DNA of 64,000 nucleotides from contig JBCBGC010000024.1 of NCBI GenBank assembly GCA_038527215.1, forward strand, positions 8,694 through 72,693. Direction: 5' to 3'. The notes below the pieces were generated by a model, which worked only from the letters and a program-made list of their open reading frames with translations, was not told where the DNA came from and did no database searches. This DNA comes from JAWPMV01 sp038527215. GTDB lineage: Bacteria; Bacteroidota; Bacteroidia; J057. Below, piece after piece: positions 52,587-62,900 of the stretch; positions within the stretch are counted from its first letter, which is position 1; each line of letters opens with the position of its first letter. A program made the translations under genes and the position numbers.

Positions 52587-54179
52587 TTAATAGCCAGGGT
52601 TTTGTACGAGGTTTGGATTGGCTGCCAGGCTCTCACTCGGCAGAGGATAGCGCGCCCGAAAATCAGGCAGACCAATCCCTTTGGCGGCATTGCCTTTCCA
52701 GGCCCAGGTATAGCTGCTGCCGGTAAAGCGGTTAAACCGCAAAAGATCTTGTCGGCGATGAGATTCCCAGTGAAGTTCCACCAGTCGTTCGTCTAAGATG
52801 AGGTCCAGGCTCAACTCGGAAACCGTGTTGGCATTATTGGCTCGGGTCCGCAGGGCGTTGACATACTGCAAGGCCTGACTTGCCGTACCACCACCCCCGC
52901 GCAGCTGAGCTTCTGCATACATGAGGTAGGCGTCCGCCAACCGAAACATGGGAAAATCCGTATCCACGATTTCCAGCGCGGAGCCCCGACTCCCATCGGA
53001 ATTCAGGTTTGACCACTTCCCGATAATGTAGCCGGAATTGTTATCAGAAATACGCGTAATGTCGATGGGACGATCCGCCGTAATCAGGGTGTTGCGATCA
53101 TCCTGATCGTAGCTTCCATTGAGGAAAATTTCGGAGAATTGACGGGTCACCCGGAGGGCGCCTCCCCAGCCACCTGCATTTACTCCGAAGTCTTCTCCAT
53201 TGCCTTCCTGGGCGCCAACCTGCCCATTGACCATGAGGGTGGTCGGTCCGTAGTTTTGGGTGACGATACCATCGGATAAAACGGGAAAAATGATTTCTGA
53301 GCGCGCATCGTTCCGGTCGTTGTCCGCCATGAACAGCTCCAGATAATTGTCGGCTAGCTGAAAGGCCCCGCTGTTGATCACTTCCCGGCAATAATTGAGA
53401 CAATCTCCATAGCGGTCTGTGCCGATATAGACTTCGGCGTTGAGATATAATTTGGCGAGCACCATCCAGGCTGCAGCCCGGTCTGCCCGGCCATATTCAT
53501 TTTGTCCGGGTGCACGCATCTCCCCCGCAATCGACAACAGTTCACCTTCGATAAAATCAAACAACTGTTGCGGTTCAGCTTGCGGGGCCTGATAGGCTCC
53601 TACTGGATCGGAATCAGTTACAAAGGCACAGCGACCAAAAAGGTCCAGCATATGATAATAGGCCATGGCCCGCAAAAAACGTGCTTCTGCCCGGTAGGTA
53701 GCGATTTCGGAGCGCAGCGTCCCTTCTACCTCCCTTTGGTCTAGTAATTCATCGGTTGTTTGGCGAAGGAACTCATTGGCAAAGGCGACCTGGGCCATGC
53801 CCCGGCCATACATGCCCCGGAGCAGCACGTTGGAAGCGGCCCAGGTGCTGCGCTGAATCTCTGCCAGTCCGGGATCGTTTTCCCAGGACCAGATCGCTTC
53901 ATCGGTGGCCAGGACCTGCAAATTCCACAGCCCGCGTCCATACTGACTGGTGCCTGCGTCTATGCCTGCAATATTGGATGAGCCTGCCCCTTCCAAACCC
54001 GTAAGGGCCAGGTTGGAATAGACCCCGGCCAGGGCCTGACGGTAGGCATCAGGATTGTTGTAAAACTGATCTGCCAGGATGGCGTTGGGATCCTCAATCT
54101 CTACATTGAGTTGGCCAAAACAGCCGCCAAGCAGGCTTGCCATCATTAAAGGACCTAATATTTTTATGATATGTTTCAT
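52587..54179 (-). CDS. SusD/RagB-family outer-membrane lipoprotein
   Basis: 530 residues. Lipoprotein signal (MASLLGGC, Cys at 20), TPR-like helical core (YRAEARFLRAMAYYHMLDLFGRCAFV), the conserved QLFDFIEGELLSIAGEM region and the C-terminal WESHRRQDLLRFNRF motif of the family. It is the lid-like glycan-binding partner of the SusC transporter; its start is 12 bp from the end of the susC-like gene. Confidence 0.95.
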   Translation of the reverse strand: MKHIIKILGPLMMASLLGGCFGQLNVEIEDPNAILADQFYNNPDAYRQALAGVYSNLALTGLEGAGSSNIAGIDAGTSQYGRGLWNLQVLATDEAIWSWENDPGLAEIQRSTWAASNVLLRGMYGRGMAQVAFANEFLRQTTDELLDQREVEGTLRSEIATYRAEARFLRAMAYYHMLDLFGRCAFVTDSDPVGAYQAPQAEPQQLFDFIEGELLSIAGEMRAPGQNEYGRADRAAAWMVLAKLYLNAEVYIGTDRYGDCLNYCREVINSGAFQLADNYLELFMADNDRNDARSEIIFPVLSDGIVTQNYGPTTLMVNGQVGAQEGNGEDFGVNAGGWGGALRVTRQFSEIFLNGSYDQDDRNTLITADRPIDITRISDNNSGYIIGKWSNLNSDGSRGSALEIVDTDFPMFRLADAYLMYAEAQLRGGGGTASQALQYVNALRTRANNANTVSELSLDLILDERLVELHWESHRRQDLLRFNRFTGSSYTWAWKGNAAKGIGLPDFRARYPLPSESLAANPNLVQNPGY

Positions 54180-54191
54180 CTCTATGCGGAC

Positions 54192-57125
54192 TTAGTAAGT
54201 AAGGGATAAGCTGAACAAAAAAGATCTGGCGCGGGGGTAAATGGTGTTGTCGATGCCACTGAAAATCTCAGGGTCGAGGCCGCTGTAGTTGGTCAGGACA
54301 AATACATTTTGTGCTCCCAGGCCTAATCGGGCGCTAAATCGGGAATTCGCCAGTTGCTCGATGGTGTAGCCTAGATTGATGTTGTCCATCCGTAGGAAGG
54401 AAGCATCTTCCAGGTAGTAATCCGACAGGATGACGGTAGGCGTGGTATTGAAATTAGAGGCCAAAACAGCGCTAGGCAGATTCGAAAGCACCTGCACATT
54501 CTGAATCAAATCGTACTGAGCCCGGGAGGAGTTTACATTGTTGTACATGTAGTTGCCCAGACTAGCCCGCAGATTGAAGGAGAAATCCAGTCCTTTATAT
54601 GCCATGCGGGTTTGAAAGCCGAAAGTAGCCTCCGGCTGATTATTCCGGTGGAGGTAGCGATCTTCATCATTGATCAGGTTGTCTCCATTTAGGTCCACAT
54701 AGGCCCCTTCAATTGGATCGCCATTTTCATTATACACCTGCTTGTACACGAAGAACTTGTAAGGCGCAAAGCCGACTCGGTGGAGTTGGATAGTTCCCCC
54801 GACGCCGCCGCCAATACCGCCCACCCGGACATCCTGGTCCAGGGCCAGATCCTGGATTTCTGTTTTGATGAGGGTGGTGTTAAAGGAAATATTCCAGGAA
54901 AAATCCCCGGTATACGGCCGGAAAACATCGTAATTCACGGAAAACTCCAAGCCCTGCGTGCTAAAGTTTCCGATATTTTGGAAGCCAGAATTACTGAAAT
55001 TGGACCCGTCAGAGATGGCCGCAAAAGCCAGCAAATCCCGCGACTCCTTAAAGAATACCTCGATGGTGCTATTCAAGCGGTTGCTAAAGAATCCGAAATC
55101 TACCCCCAGGTTATACGTAGTCGTTTCTTCCCATTTGAGTTCTTCATTCCGAAACTGGGGCAGGGCTCCGGTGATGGGTTGGCCGCCAAAGGCATATTGA
55201 GAGCTGGGCAAGGCCGTGTTATAGCGCTGTAAAAACAATAGCTCGGCTCCACTGCCGATGTCTTGCTGGCCCGTGATCCCCCAACCTAGCCGAAGTTTCA
55301 GGTTGCTGACGGTTTCGGACTGGGGAAAAAATTCCTCATTCACCCGCCATCCCAGAGCTACAGCGGGGAAGTTACCCCAGCGATTCTGCGGACTAAAGCG
55401 GGAGGTGGCGTCCCGACGGTAAGAAATGGTAGCCAGGTATTTTTCTGACAAGGTCAGATTTGCCCGGGCAAAAAGGCCAATCAATACCAGATCGGTAGCC
55501 ACACTGCTGACCGGCTCAGTATCGGGCAAGTCGTTGCGTTGCTCTCCGGAAACATAGCTTGCGCTTTCGAATTTTTGGTAGGAATATCCTCCTGTCAGGT
55601 CTACGCGCAGCTGATCAAATTGCTCCTCATAGGCCAGGTAGCCATCAAATAAGACATTGCGTTGGTCATTGGTGTATTGAGAATATGAGCCCACAAATTC
55701 CCCATTTGGCTGGGTAACCCGGCTGGCTGAGTCAATTTCGATGAAGCCCGTCGCCGAGGCATCATCCAGGCCCAGGTTCACTACCGCCCTTAAAGAAGGG
55801 AGGAAGGGTAAGCGATAATCGATCTTGGTATTCCCATATAAGCGGTAGACCGTACTTTGGTCATTCCGCTGTAATAGCGCTGCTACCGGATTGCCCGGCG
55901 AATTTGAAATGAGGTCGCTGCTGTTAAATGCCCCATCATTATTGTCCTTATAGTACTCGAAAAATCCTCCGAAAGGGGAACCCTCCTGATAAACGGGTTG
56001 GGTGGGGTCAAAAGAGATCGCATTGCCTTCCTGTCCCGGAGCAAAACGATTGTCTTCCTGGGTGACATTGGCGTTTACTGAAACCTTCAGATGATCCTCA
56101 AAATAGCTGGGAGTGAGGTTGAGTGAGGCAGTTTTTCGTTGGAATTGGGAAGTAAGCCGCAGGCCGGGCTGGTCGGTCAGGCCCAGGGAGAGGCGGACCG
56201 GCAACACCTTAAAGAGCGAACCTTGTACGGCCAGACTGTGGTTCTGGAATACCGCGTCTTGATAAATCTCTTCCTGCCAATCCGTATTGGCATCCCCCAG
56301 CAATTCCACCAGATCCGGCCGCTGGGTAGCTACCAGTTCTCGAAACTCATCCCCGGTGAATACATCGATTTTGTCCACCAGGCTACTGTAGCCCAGTTGG
56401 GAATTGAATTGCACACTTAGGTTCTGAGAACCGCTTTTGGTAGTAATGAGGATCACCCCATTGGAGGCCCGGGAACCGTAAATGGCCGTAGCAGAAGCAT
56501 CTTTGAGGATGGTGAAGGAGGCAATGTCATTAGGGTTGATGGTACTGAGAATAGAGCGAGATCCGCCTACGGCATTGTTCGAAATAGGCAAGCCATTGAT
56601 AACAATCAGCGGATCATTGGAAGCATCCAGCGAAGCTCCGCCCCTAATCCGGATCGTAGAGCCGGAACCTGGTGCGCCACCCGTAGTGATGCTTACCCCT
56701 GCCACCCGGCCATTGAGTAGGTTCTCCGGGGTGACCATGTTGCCTTGATTGAAATCTTTGCTCGAGATAGAGGCGACGGAGCCGGTTAGGTCTTTTACCG
56801 CCTGGGTTCCATAGCCGGTTACCAGCACTTCATCCAGGCTGAATTCGTCCTGGCTGAGGCGGATTTGCATCACGGACTCACTGATGCCGATTTTTCGCTC
56901 GCGATATCCCAGGTAGCTTACCAGCAAGGTATCACCGAGGGAAGCCTGGACCTCAAACTGCCCGCCTTCGCCTGATACGGCTCCGCGGCTGGTCCCGTCC
57001 ACCAGAATCCTTGCTCCGATGATGGGATCCCGGGAATCCGCGTCTACCACTGTGCCCGTTACAGTCTGCGCTAGCAAGACCGCTGGGACCAGCCATAGAA
57101 ATAAGATAATAGCAATCCTTTTCAT
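54192..57125 (-). CDS. SusC/RagA-family TonB-dependent transporter
   Basis: 977 residues. Signal peptide (VLLAQ), an N-terminal CarboxypepD-regulatory-like domain (TGTVVDADSRDPIIGARI), the family DEVLVTGYGTQ segment and plug (GSGSTIRIRGGASLDASNDPLIVINGLPI), then a 22-stranded beta-barrel ending in an aromatic residue (SFLFSLSLTY). Imports oligosaccharide into the periplasm with SusD, powered by TonB. Second gene of the locus after the GH-A enzyme, 54 bp downstream of it. Confidence 0.96.
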   Translation of the reverse strand: MKRIAIILFLWLVPAVLLAQTVTGTVVDADSRDPIIGARILVDGTSRGAVSGEGGQFEVQASLGDTLLVSYLGYRERKIGISESVMQIRLSQDEFSLDEVLVTGYGTQAVKDLTGSVASISSKDFNQGNMVTPENLLNGRVAGVSITTGGAPGSGSTIRIRGGASLDASNDPLIVINGLPISNNAVGGSRSILSTINPNDIASFTILKDASATAIYGSRASNGVILITTKSGSQNLSVQFNSQLGYSSLVDKIDVFTGDEFRELVATQRPDLVELLGDANTDWQEEIYQDAVFQNHSLAVQGSLFKVLPVRLSLGLTDQPGLRLTSQFQRKTASLNLTPSYFEDHLKVSVNANVTQEDNRFAPGQEGNAISFDPTQPVYQEGSPFGGFFEYYKDNNDGAFNSSDLISNSPGNPVAALLQRNDQSTVYRLYGNTKIDYRLPFLPSLRAVVNLGLDDASATGFIEIDSASRVTQPNGEFVGSYSQYTNDQRNVLFDGYLAYEEQFDQLRVDLTGGYSYQKFESASYVSGEQRNDLPDTEPVSSVATDLVLIGLFARANLTLSEKYLATISYRRDATSRFSPQNRWGNFPAVALGWRVNEEFFPQSETVSNLKLRLGWGITGQQDIGSGAELLFLQRYNTALPSSQYAFGGQPITGALPQFRNEELKWEETTTYNLGVDFGFFSNRLNSTIEVFFKESRDLLAFAAISDGSNFSNSGFQNIGNFSTQGLEFSVNYDVFRPYTGDFSWNISFNTTLIKTEIQDLALDQDVRVGGIGGGVGGTIQLHRVGFAPYKFFVYKQVYNENGDPIEGAYVDLNGDNLINDEDRYLHRNNQPEATFGFQTRMAYKGLDFSFNLRASLGNYMYNNVNSSRAQYDLIQNVQVLSNLPSAVLASNFNTTPTVILSDYYLEDASFLRMDNINLGYTIEQLANSRFSARLGLGAQNVFVLTNYSGLDPEIFSGIDNTIYPRARSFLFSLSLTY

Positions 57126-57179
57126 GAATAAAATGTTAGTAGTTTTGGGTAAAATCCCCTCTAGTGCTTCTATTTCGTC

Positions 57180-59822
57180 CTATTCCAGGTGTACACTCAC
57201 GATAGATATTCCTTGGTTAACCTTGATTTCCTGAAGGGGAATCCCTGGCCCTATGGAAAATTGCAGGGCTTCAATGGTCGCCAAATCTACGCCAGGCTTC
57301 TCTGCCTCGGGATCAGGCGTTGACTCAAAATAGTAAGGTAAAAAGCTGGGATAAGGCCGTGGCAAATTCACCGTTTTTACCGGAACCAATTCCGCTATAG
57401 GGATGCGATACGTCGTCATTTCTGCATCTAGTTGAAGTACCTTACCAAAGGCTTGGCCCTGGGCGTTCACCAGGGCTACCTGGAGATAGGCCACCCTGTC
57501 CTGCAAGGCGTGAGCCTTGACGACCAAGTATTCTTTTTTGTCCAAAGAAGAACGGAGATGATCAAGTTTGGGCCCCAAAGGCTGCCGAATAGAGTAATCG
57601 TTGATTTCAGGCCCTTGGAGGTTCTCTGCGTCTCTAACAAAAAGGCTGTCCAACTGAATGTGTAAGGCGGATTCTGCCGGATGAGCCAGCGGTTGTAGGC
57701 TCATTTTGCTCACCCAACGGGTCCAGGAAAGCCCTTCCTGATCATGTTGCGCCTGAAACAAATAAATGGGATGGGCTGCTCCGGATACTCTTACCCGATA
57801 GGGCTCCCGCTGGTAATTATCCCAGGCATAAGGGAGGCCCGGGTGGCCCGAAGGAAAAGTCCTTACTTCTTTTTCTGAATAGACCAATATATAGTAGGTC
57901 AAAAAGCCGGACTTGATCTGCTCAGCAGGAATGGTGGCCTCATAGCTAAAGCCGCTTTGATAACGCATGTCTATTTTGTGGTTGGGAAATCCCTCCCCAA
58001 CCCATAGCTCGACCCGCGTTTCAGGATGGGGGCTAGCCACCTGCGCCACCACTTTCAAGGCTTCTCCTGCCACAGCCAGGCTGGGAACTTCGTGTAAGAG
58101 GTAGGTCTTTTTCAGGCTTTGGGCTGGAGCCGCGAATTCTGTGACTTCCAGTCTTTCCATGTCTATCTCTGAGGCTTTCAAAGGCTCTTGCCCTTTCCTG
58201 CTCACCAGATATACTCCAGGACGGATGCTAAAAGACTGCCCATTAACCGCTGGATGAAAATCATTGCCCGGGTTGAGAGGAGTTAAGGCAAAATCCTTCC
58301 CCAGGTCATCCAGGTTCACCTGCATAGACCGGGTATTCCAGGCGATTTCTGCCACCTTTTTTTCTAAACTATTCCGCCCATAAGGATTGCCAACCGTCAG
58401 CACATCTGGCATCACTTCTAAGCGCCATTGCCCGCTTTCAAGTTGGTCGAGGAAGTAGGCGCCTGTCCCCTCATATCGCACCAAAGGAGAGTTGCCCCGC
58501 CCCGTAATGTGTTGGAGTTGGCTTTGGTTTTTGGGCTGGGTGTGGGTGTGATTGGTATGGTAGTATTTTTTCCCATTGTTAAAGGTGGCCAGGTCCTCTT
58601 CATAGCTAACCGAAAAGTCGCCAAAGGTGGTGTTGTCCGGATAGCGGCCAAAATCCTGGTACATGGGAATGTGGTGAAATACCTCTCCGGCAATCATGAG
58701 GCTCAGGGCCTTGCCTGGCGTATACGCCAGGTTCATGTAGTGGGTATTGTATTCTGTGTTGGCATAAGCCAGATAGGTGGGGTCGTAGGAAAAATGCGTC
58801 GCAATTTGAATTCCGGCCTGGCGAAAAGACCGAGCCATAGCCGGATAAATGTAGGATCGCCCCACATCGGCTGCGTCAAATTCATAGACCAGCTTTGCTC
58901 CTTTAGCCGCTTTGATCTCCGCCTCAAAGGGGATAGGGTAACGGTCAACGTGGGGGAGAAAATTGCCGGGCAGCTCCTGCTGATACCCCAATCCTGTAGG
59001 ATACCATTGAAAGGTGCCGCCTTGAATGTCTGCCTTGAAATAAGCTTCTGCCAGGTGTACACTGTGACTGATGTTATAAAAAATCGGCTTGGCATATCCG
59101 GTGCTCCGCATGGCCTCAACCATCCGCTGCACGAAAGCAGTTACCTTTTCGGGAGCTTCCCGATGGTGCGGCTCATTGCTGACCTCAACGGCGATCAGAT
59201 GGGGATCATCCTTATAAGCAATCTGGGTATAGGGATTGACATGTTCAAGGAATTGAACGAGATAACGCTCCTGGGCTTTGATGGCTTCCGGATGGGTCAG
59301 GCAGGCTCCTTTTCCGTATTTGGCTGAAAATCCGGGGCTGTAGGAATCTGGCTCAGGCCATCCGTTGCCCCAAAAGGCAATGGGGGTCAGCACATATTTG
59401 ATGTCGCGCTCTGAGAGCTTGTAGAGGAGATAGTCGAAGGCGTGCAGATGCTTATTATATAGCACATTTCCCAAGGTATCGCTGATCTCTGTGTCCCATA
59501 CATGAACCCGAAACAGGTCAAATCCAAGGCGGGCAAAGTGATATACATCTTGATCAATCGCTTGCAGGGGATCAACACCTAATCGCTTAGCGGAGCGATG
59601 CGCATGCGCAAAGGGCACAGTATAATTCACCCCAAATCCCTGAATCTCTTCTTTGTCCTGCTCCCATCGCAACACTCCTTTTTCATCCACATATACGCCG
59701 CTATCTGTACGGGAATCGGATAGCTGGGCAAAGCCTTCTGTCAGCAAACAGAAGGAAAGGAGAAAAACCATAAAAAAGGTTTGTAGAAATAAGGCCCGGA
59801 ATGAGGGAGTAGTAGAGTCCAT
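57180..59822 (-). CDS. Secreted clan GH-A glycoside hydrolase, possibly a beta-galactosidase
   Basis: 880 residues with a signal peptide (1-32, ending GFAQ). The (beta/alpha)8 catalytic region spans about 55-420: FRVHVWDTEIS, acid/base Glu217 in VEVSNEPHH and candidate nucleophile Glu314 in LVYEFDAAD, the clan GH-A (GH5-like) pair. The remainder (about 430-880) is beta-rich, with accessory domains. The exact GH family is not recognised by eye; the location, upstream of SusC and with GH53 in the same locus, suggests action on galacto-oligosaccharides released from galactan. First gene of the operon after the hybrid sensor. Confidence 0.78.
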   Translation of the reverse strand: MDSTTPSFRALFLQTFFMVFLLSFCLLTEGFAQLSDSRTDSGVYVDEKGVLRWEQDKEEIQGFGVNYTVPFAHAHRSAKRLGVDPLQAIDQDVYHFARLGFDLFRVHVWDTEISDTLGNVLYNKHLHAFDYLLYKLSERDIKYVLTPIAFWGNGWPEPDSYSPGFSAKYGKGACLTHPEAIKAQERYLVQFLEHVNPYTQIAYKDDPHLIAVEVSNEPHHREAPEKVTAFVQRMVEAMRSTGYAKPIFYNISHSVHLAEAYFKADIQGGTFQWYPTGLGYQQELPGNFLPHVDRYPIPFEAEIKAAKGAKLVYEFDAADVGRSYIYPAMARSFRQAGIQIATHFSYDPTYLAYANTEYNTHYMNLAYTPGKALSLMIAGEVFHHIPMYQDFGRYPDNTTFGDFSVSYEEDLATFNNGKKYYHTNHTHTQPKNQSQLQHITGRGNSPLVRYEGTGAYFLDQLESGQWRLEVMPDVLTVGNPYGRNSLEKKVAEIAWNTRSMQVNLDDLGKDFALTPLNPGNDFHPAVNGQSFSIRPGVYLVSRKGQEPLKASEIDMERLEVTEFAAPAQSLKKTYLLHEVPSLAVAGEALKVVAQVASPHPETRVELWVGEGFPNHKIDMRYQSGFSYEATIPAEQIKSGFLTYYILVYSEKEVRTFPSGHPGLPYAWDNYQREPYRVRVSGAAHPIYLFQAQHDQEGLSWTRWVSKMSLQPLAHPAESALHIQLDSLFVRDAENLQGPEINDYSIRQPLGPKLDHLRSSLDKKEYLVVKAHALQDRVAYLQVALVNAQGQAFGKVLQLDAEMTTYRIPIAELVPVKTVNLPRPYPSFLPYYFESTPDPEAEKPGVDLATIEALQFSIGPGIPLQEIKVNQGISIVSVHLE

Positions 59823-59831
59823 TTTCCAATC

Positions 59832-59888
59832 GTTAGCTCGTATCAGGTTGGCCTTGTGCCATTAGAACCTGATCATAAGCTAGCTAAC
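59832..59888 (-). promoter_or_regulatory. Double dyad in the leader of the galactan locus
   Basis: Two nested inverted repeats: GTTAGCT (59832-59838) with AGCTAAC (59882-59888), and ATCAGGTT (59842-59849) with AACCTGAT (59866-59873). They lie 10-66 bases upstream of the GH gene, between it and the sensor gene. Candidate binding site of the hybrid sensor's AraC domain, or a structured mRNA leader. No TAnnTTTG box is evident on the minus strand. Confidence 0.5.
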
Positions 59889-59974
59889 AGGGAGAAAAGG
59901 GAGGGGAACAATAAGGTATTTATGCGGCACAATAAGATACTGGCCGATTGCAGCTTATAGGGCTCGGAAAAAGG

Positions 59975-62900
59975 CTAAGATCGCCAGGCCCTTTCCTCAC
60001 TGGGCGAATGGCCAAACTCCTCACGGTAGCATTTTCGAAAATAGCGCGGGTTATTGAAGCCTACCCGATAACTGATTTCTGCGATATTAAGCTTGGAGGA
60101 CTTCATTAATTTTTCGGCGTGGCGCAGGCGTATATAGCGGATGAAATTGGTGGTGGATCGCCCGGTTAAGGCCTGGAGTTTTTTGTATAAGCCGGAGCGG
60201 CTCACGCCCATTTCCTGCGCAAAATCATCCACATCAAAATCCTTATCCGCCAAATGGCGCTCTACCACACTTGCCGCTTTGTAGACAAACTGACTTTCGG
60301 CAGAATTATCTGCCTGATGCTGGGTTGCGGTAAGGAAGAGTTCTTTTTCATAATATTCGTGTAGCTTGCGCAGATTTTTAAAGATGGCAATTACCTTGGC
60401 CTTGAGAATATTGATGTCAAAAGGCTTGGTAACGTAGGCATAGCCCCCTTTTTGCAGGCCTTCTATCTGGTGCACGGTAGAGGTCCGCGCTGAGAGGAGA
60501 ATCACCGGGATGTGGCTGGTTAGTACTTCCTCTTTGAGACGGGTGCACATGCTGAGCCCATCCATTTTCGGCATCATCACATCACTGATGATCAGGTCAG
60601 GAATATGGGCTTTGGCGGCTTCGAGGCCTTCCAGTCCATTGGCGGCTTCATACACCTCAAACTTAGCCTCGAAATGACTTCGCATATAGCTGCGAATGTC
60701 TTCATTATCTTCCACCAGAAGCAGGCTAGGCCGGTCCTCGTTGGAAAGGTGGCCAAATAAAGAGGCCATTTCCTCTGGCTCCATCTCTGATCCTTCTGGC
60801 AAGGGGCTTTGCAAGGGCTCACTTTCTGCCTGTTGGAGCAGGAGCTGGCTTTCGTCCAGGTGTGCACGGCCCAGAGGCAGGCGCACCCAAAAGGTACTGC
60901 CTTTTCCTAATTCACTCTCCACTTCAATCTTTCCTCCGTGCAGTTCTGCTACCTGCCTGGCCAGGGTCAGCCCAATGCCACTACCATAAGTACCTTCCTC
61001 AGCCGCCCGGAAAAATGGGTCAAAAATATGCGGGAGTCTTTCTGCCGAAATGCCGCGGCCAGTATCGGTTACTTTCAGGCAAAAAGCCTGGGCTTCCTTC
61101 CTGATCTCCACCTGGATGGTTCCCCCATCTGGCGTGTATTTAAAGGCATTTCCAAGCAGATTATAGATGAGCAAATCCATTTTATCCCGATCATACCAAA
61201 CCAGGATCTCTTCGGGCTCTGCCGAAAACTGATAGCGCATGCGACGCTGTTGGGCAGGCTTGGAAAAGCTGAGGAATATTTCATAAACGAAATCCACCAT
61301 GTTTCCCTCGGCGGCCTCCAATTGCAATTTGCCTGACTCAGCCGTGCGAAAGCTCAAAAACTGGTTGACCAGAAACAGCAACCTCCGCCCGGACCGAAAG
61401 GCGAGATCTACTTTTTCCTTGACAAAAGCTGGAATAGAACGGTCCCGCATGATTTCCGCTAAGGGAGAGTGAATGAGGGTAATCGGGGTTCGGAATTCGT
61501 GCGAAATAAAGGTGTAAAACCAGGCTTTGGTATCGTAGATTTCTTTCTCTTTTTCCCGCTGTAGTTTCTCCAGCACCAGATTGTTTTTGAGTTGGGCAAA
61601 AGAAGTGGAGAGGACCGAAACGAGGATGAACAGGCCGACCAGGATCAATACAAACAGCAACCTGGCCCAGCTGGTTTGGTACCACCTGGGAAGAATTTCC
61701 ACCGATAAAGCCTGGATGGGACCCCATTGCTGTCCGTCCAGGGAGGCCCGTACTTCGAACTGGTATGTACCGTGGGGTAAATTCGAGTAAGCAGCAAACC
61801 GATTGTTGGCATCTGTCTGCTGCCAGGACCCTTCGTAGTCCCGCATACGGTATGCGTACATCACCGTGGAGGCATGTTCAAAACTGAGCGCCGAAAATTT
61901 GAAGACAAAAGCATTGTCTTCTGGTTGTAACTGTATGTCCGGATGCTGGCTAATGCTTTCTTCCATCACCGTAGTCCCATCAGCTCTAAAGCCAATCGGA
62001 GCACTTTCCCCCCGGATGAGAAAATCCACCAGCATGGCTTTGGGCTGCACGGAAAGGGAAAGGGGAAGGGAGTCGGTATTGATCAGGTTGAAGCCATTGA
62101 TGCCCCCAAAAAGCAGTTCCTCTCCCCGGGTCTTGGCAAAGGCCCCAAAATAGAAATAGTTGTTTTGCAGCCCGTCTGCTTCCGTAAAACTTTGAAAGGT
62201 GGCCGAGTCGGGGTCAAAGCGTACCAGGCCATTATTGGTGCTGAGCCAGAAGGCCCCTTGCTTGTCTTCCAGGATGCCATAAATCACAGCATTGGACAAG
62301 CCTGCCTCTTTCCCATAGGGGCTAAACCTTCCGTCTTGCAGGGAAGCAGCGGACAGAGAATCCCCAGGCTTCCATAAGTTAAGTCCCCCGCCATAGGTCC
62401 CAATCCAGATCCTCCCTTGTCGATCTTCTAAAAGAGAAGTAACCCGGTTGTTGCTCAGGCTGATGGTATCGGTTTTTTCATAGGTAAAAACGGCTGCTGG
62501 AGAAGCTTTGGTAACAGCCTGGCCTGTTTTTAACTGCTTGACTTGCTGGGTATCCAAAACGTACAAACCGTTCCAACTGCCAATCCACCAGCGATGCTGT
62601 CCATCCTCGATCACCCGGTTTATGCCCCGCGATTCATAGTCAATTTGCCGGGATACAGGGTCAAACTGTCCGGTTTGAGGATCAAATCGGTCGATGCCAC
62701 CGTTGGTTACCACCCAAAGATTGCCATATTCATCTTCGAAAAGCTGTTGGATATCATCGTATGAAAGGCTGCCTGGAACGCCCGCCTCGTGGTGGAAATG
62801 TTTGAAATGAATCCTGCCCTTTACCATGAAGGCCTGGGCCAAACCATCTTCCCAGGTTCCCACCCAGAGGATTCCTTTTTGATCTCGATAAACGCAGCTG

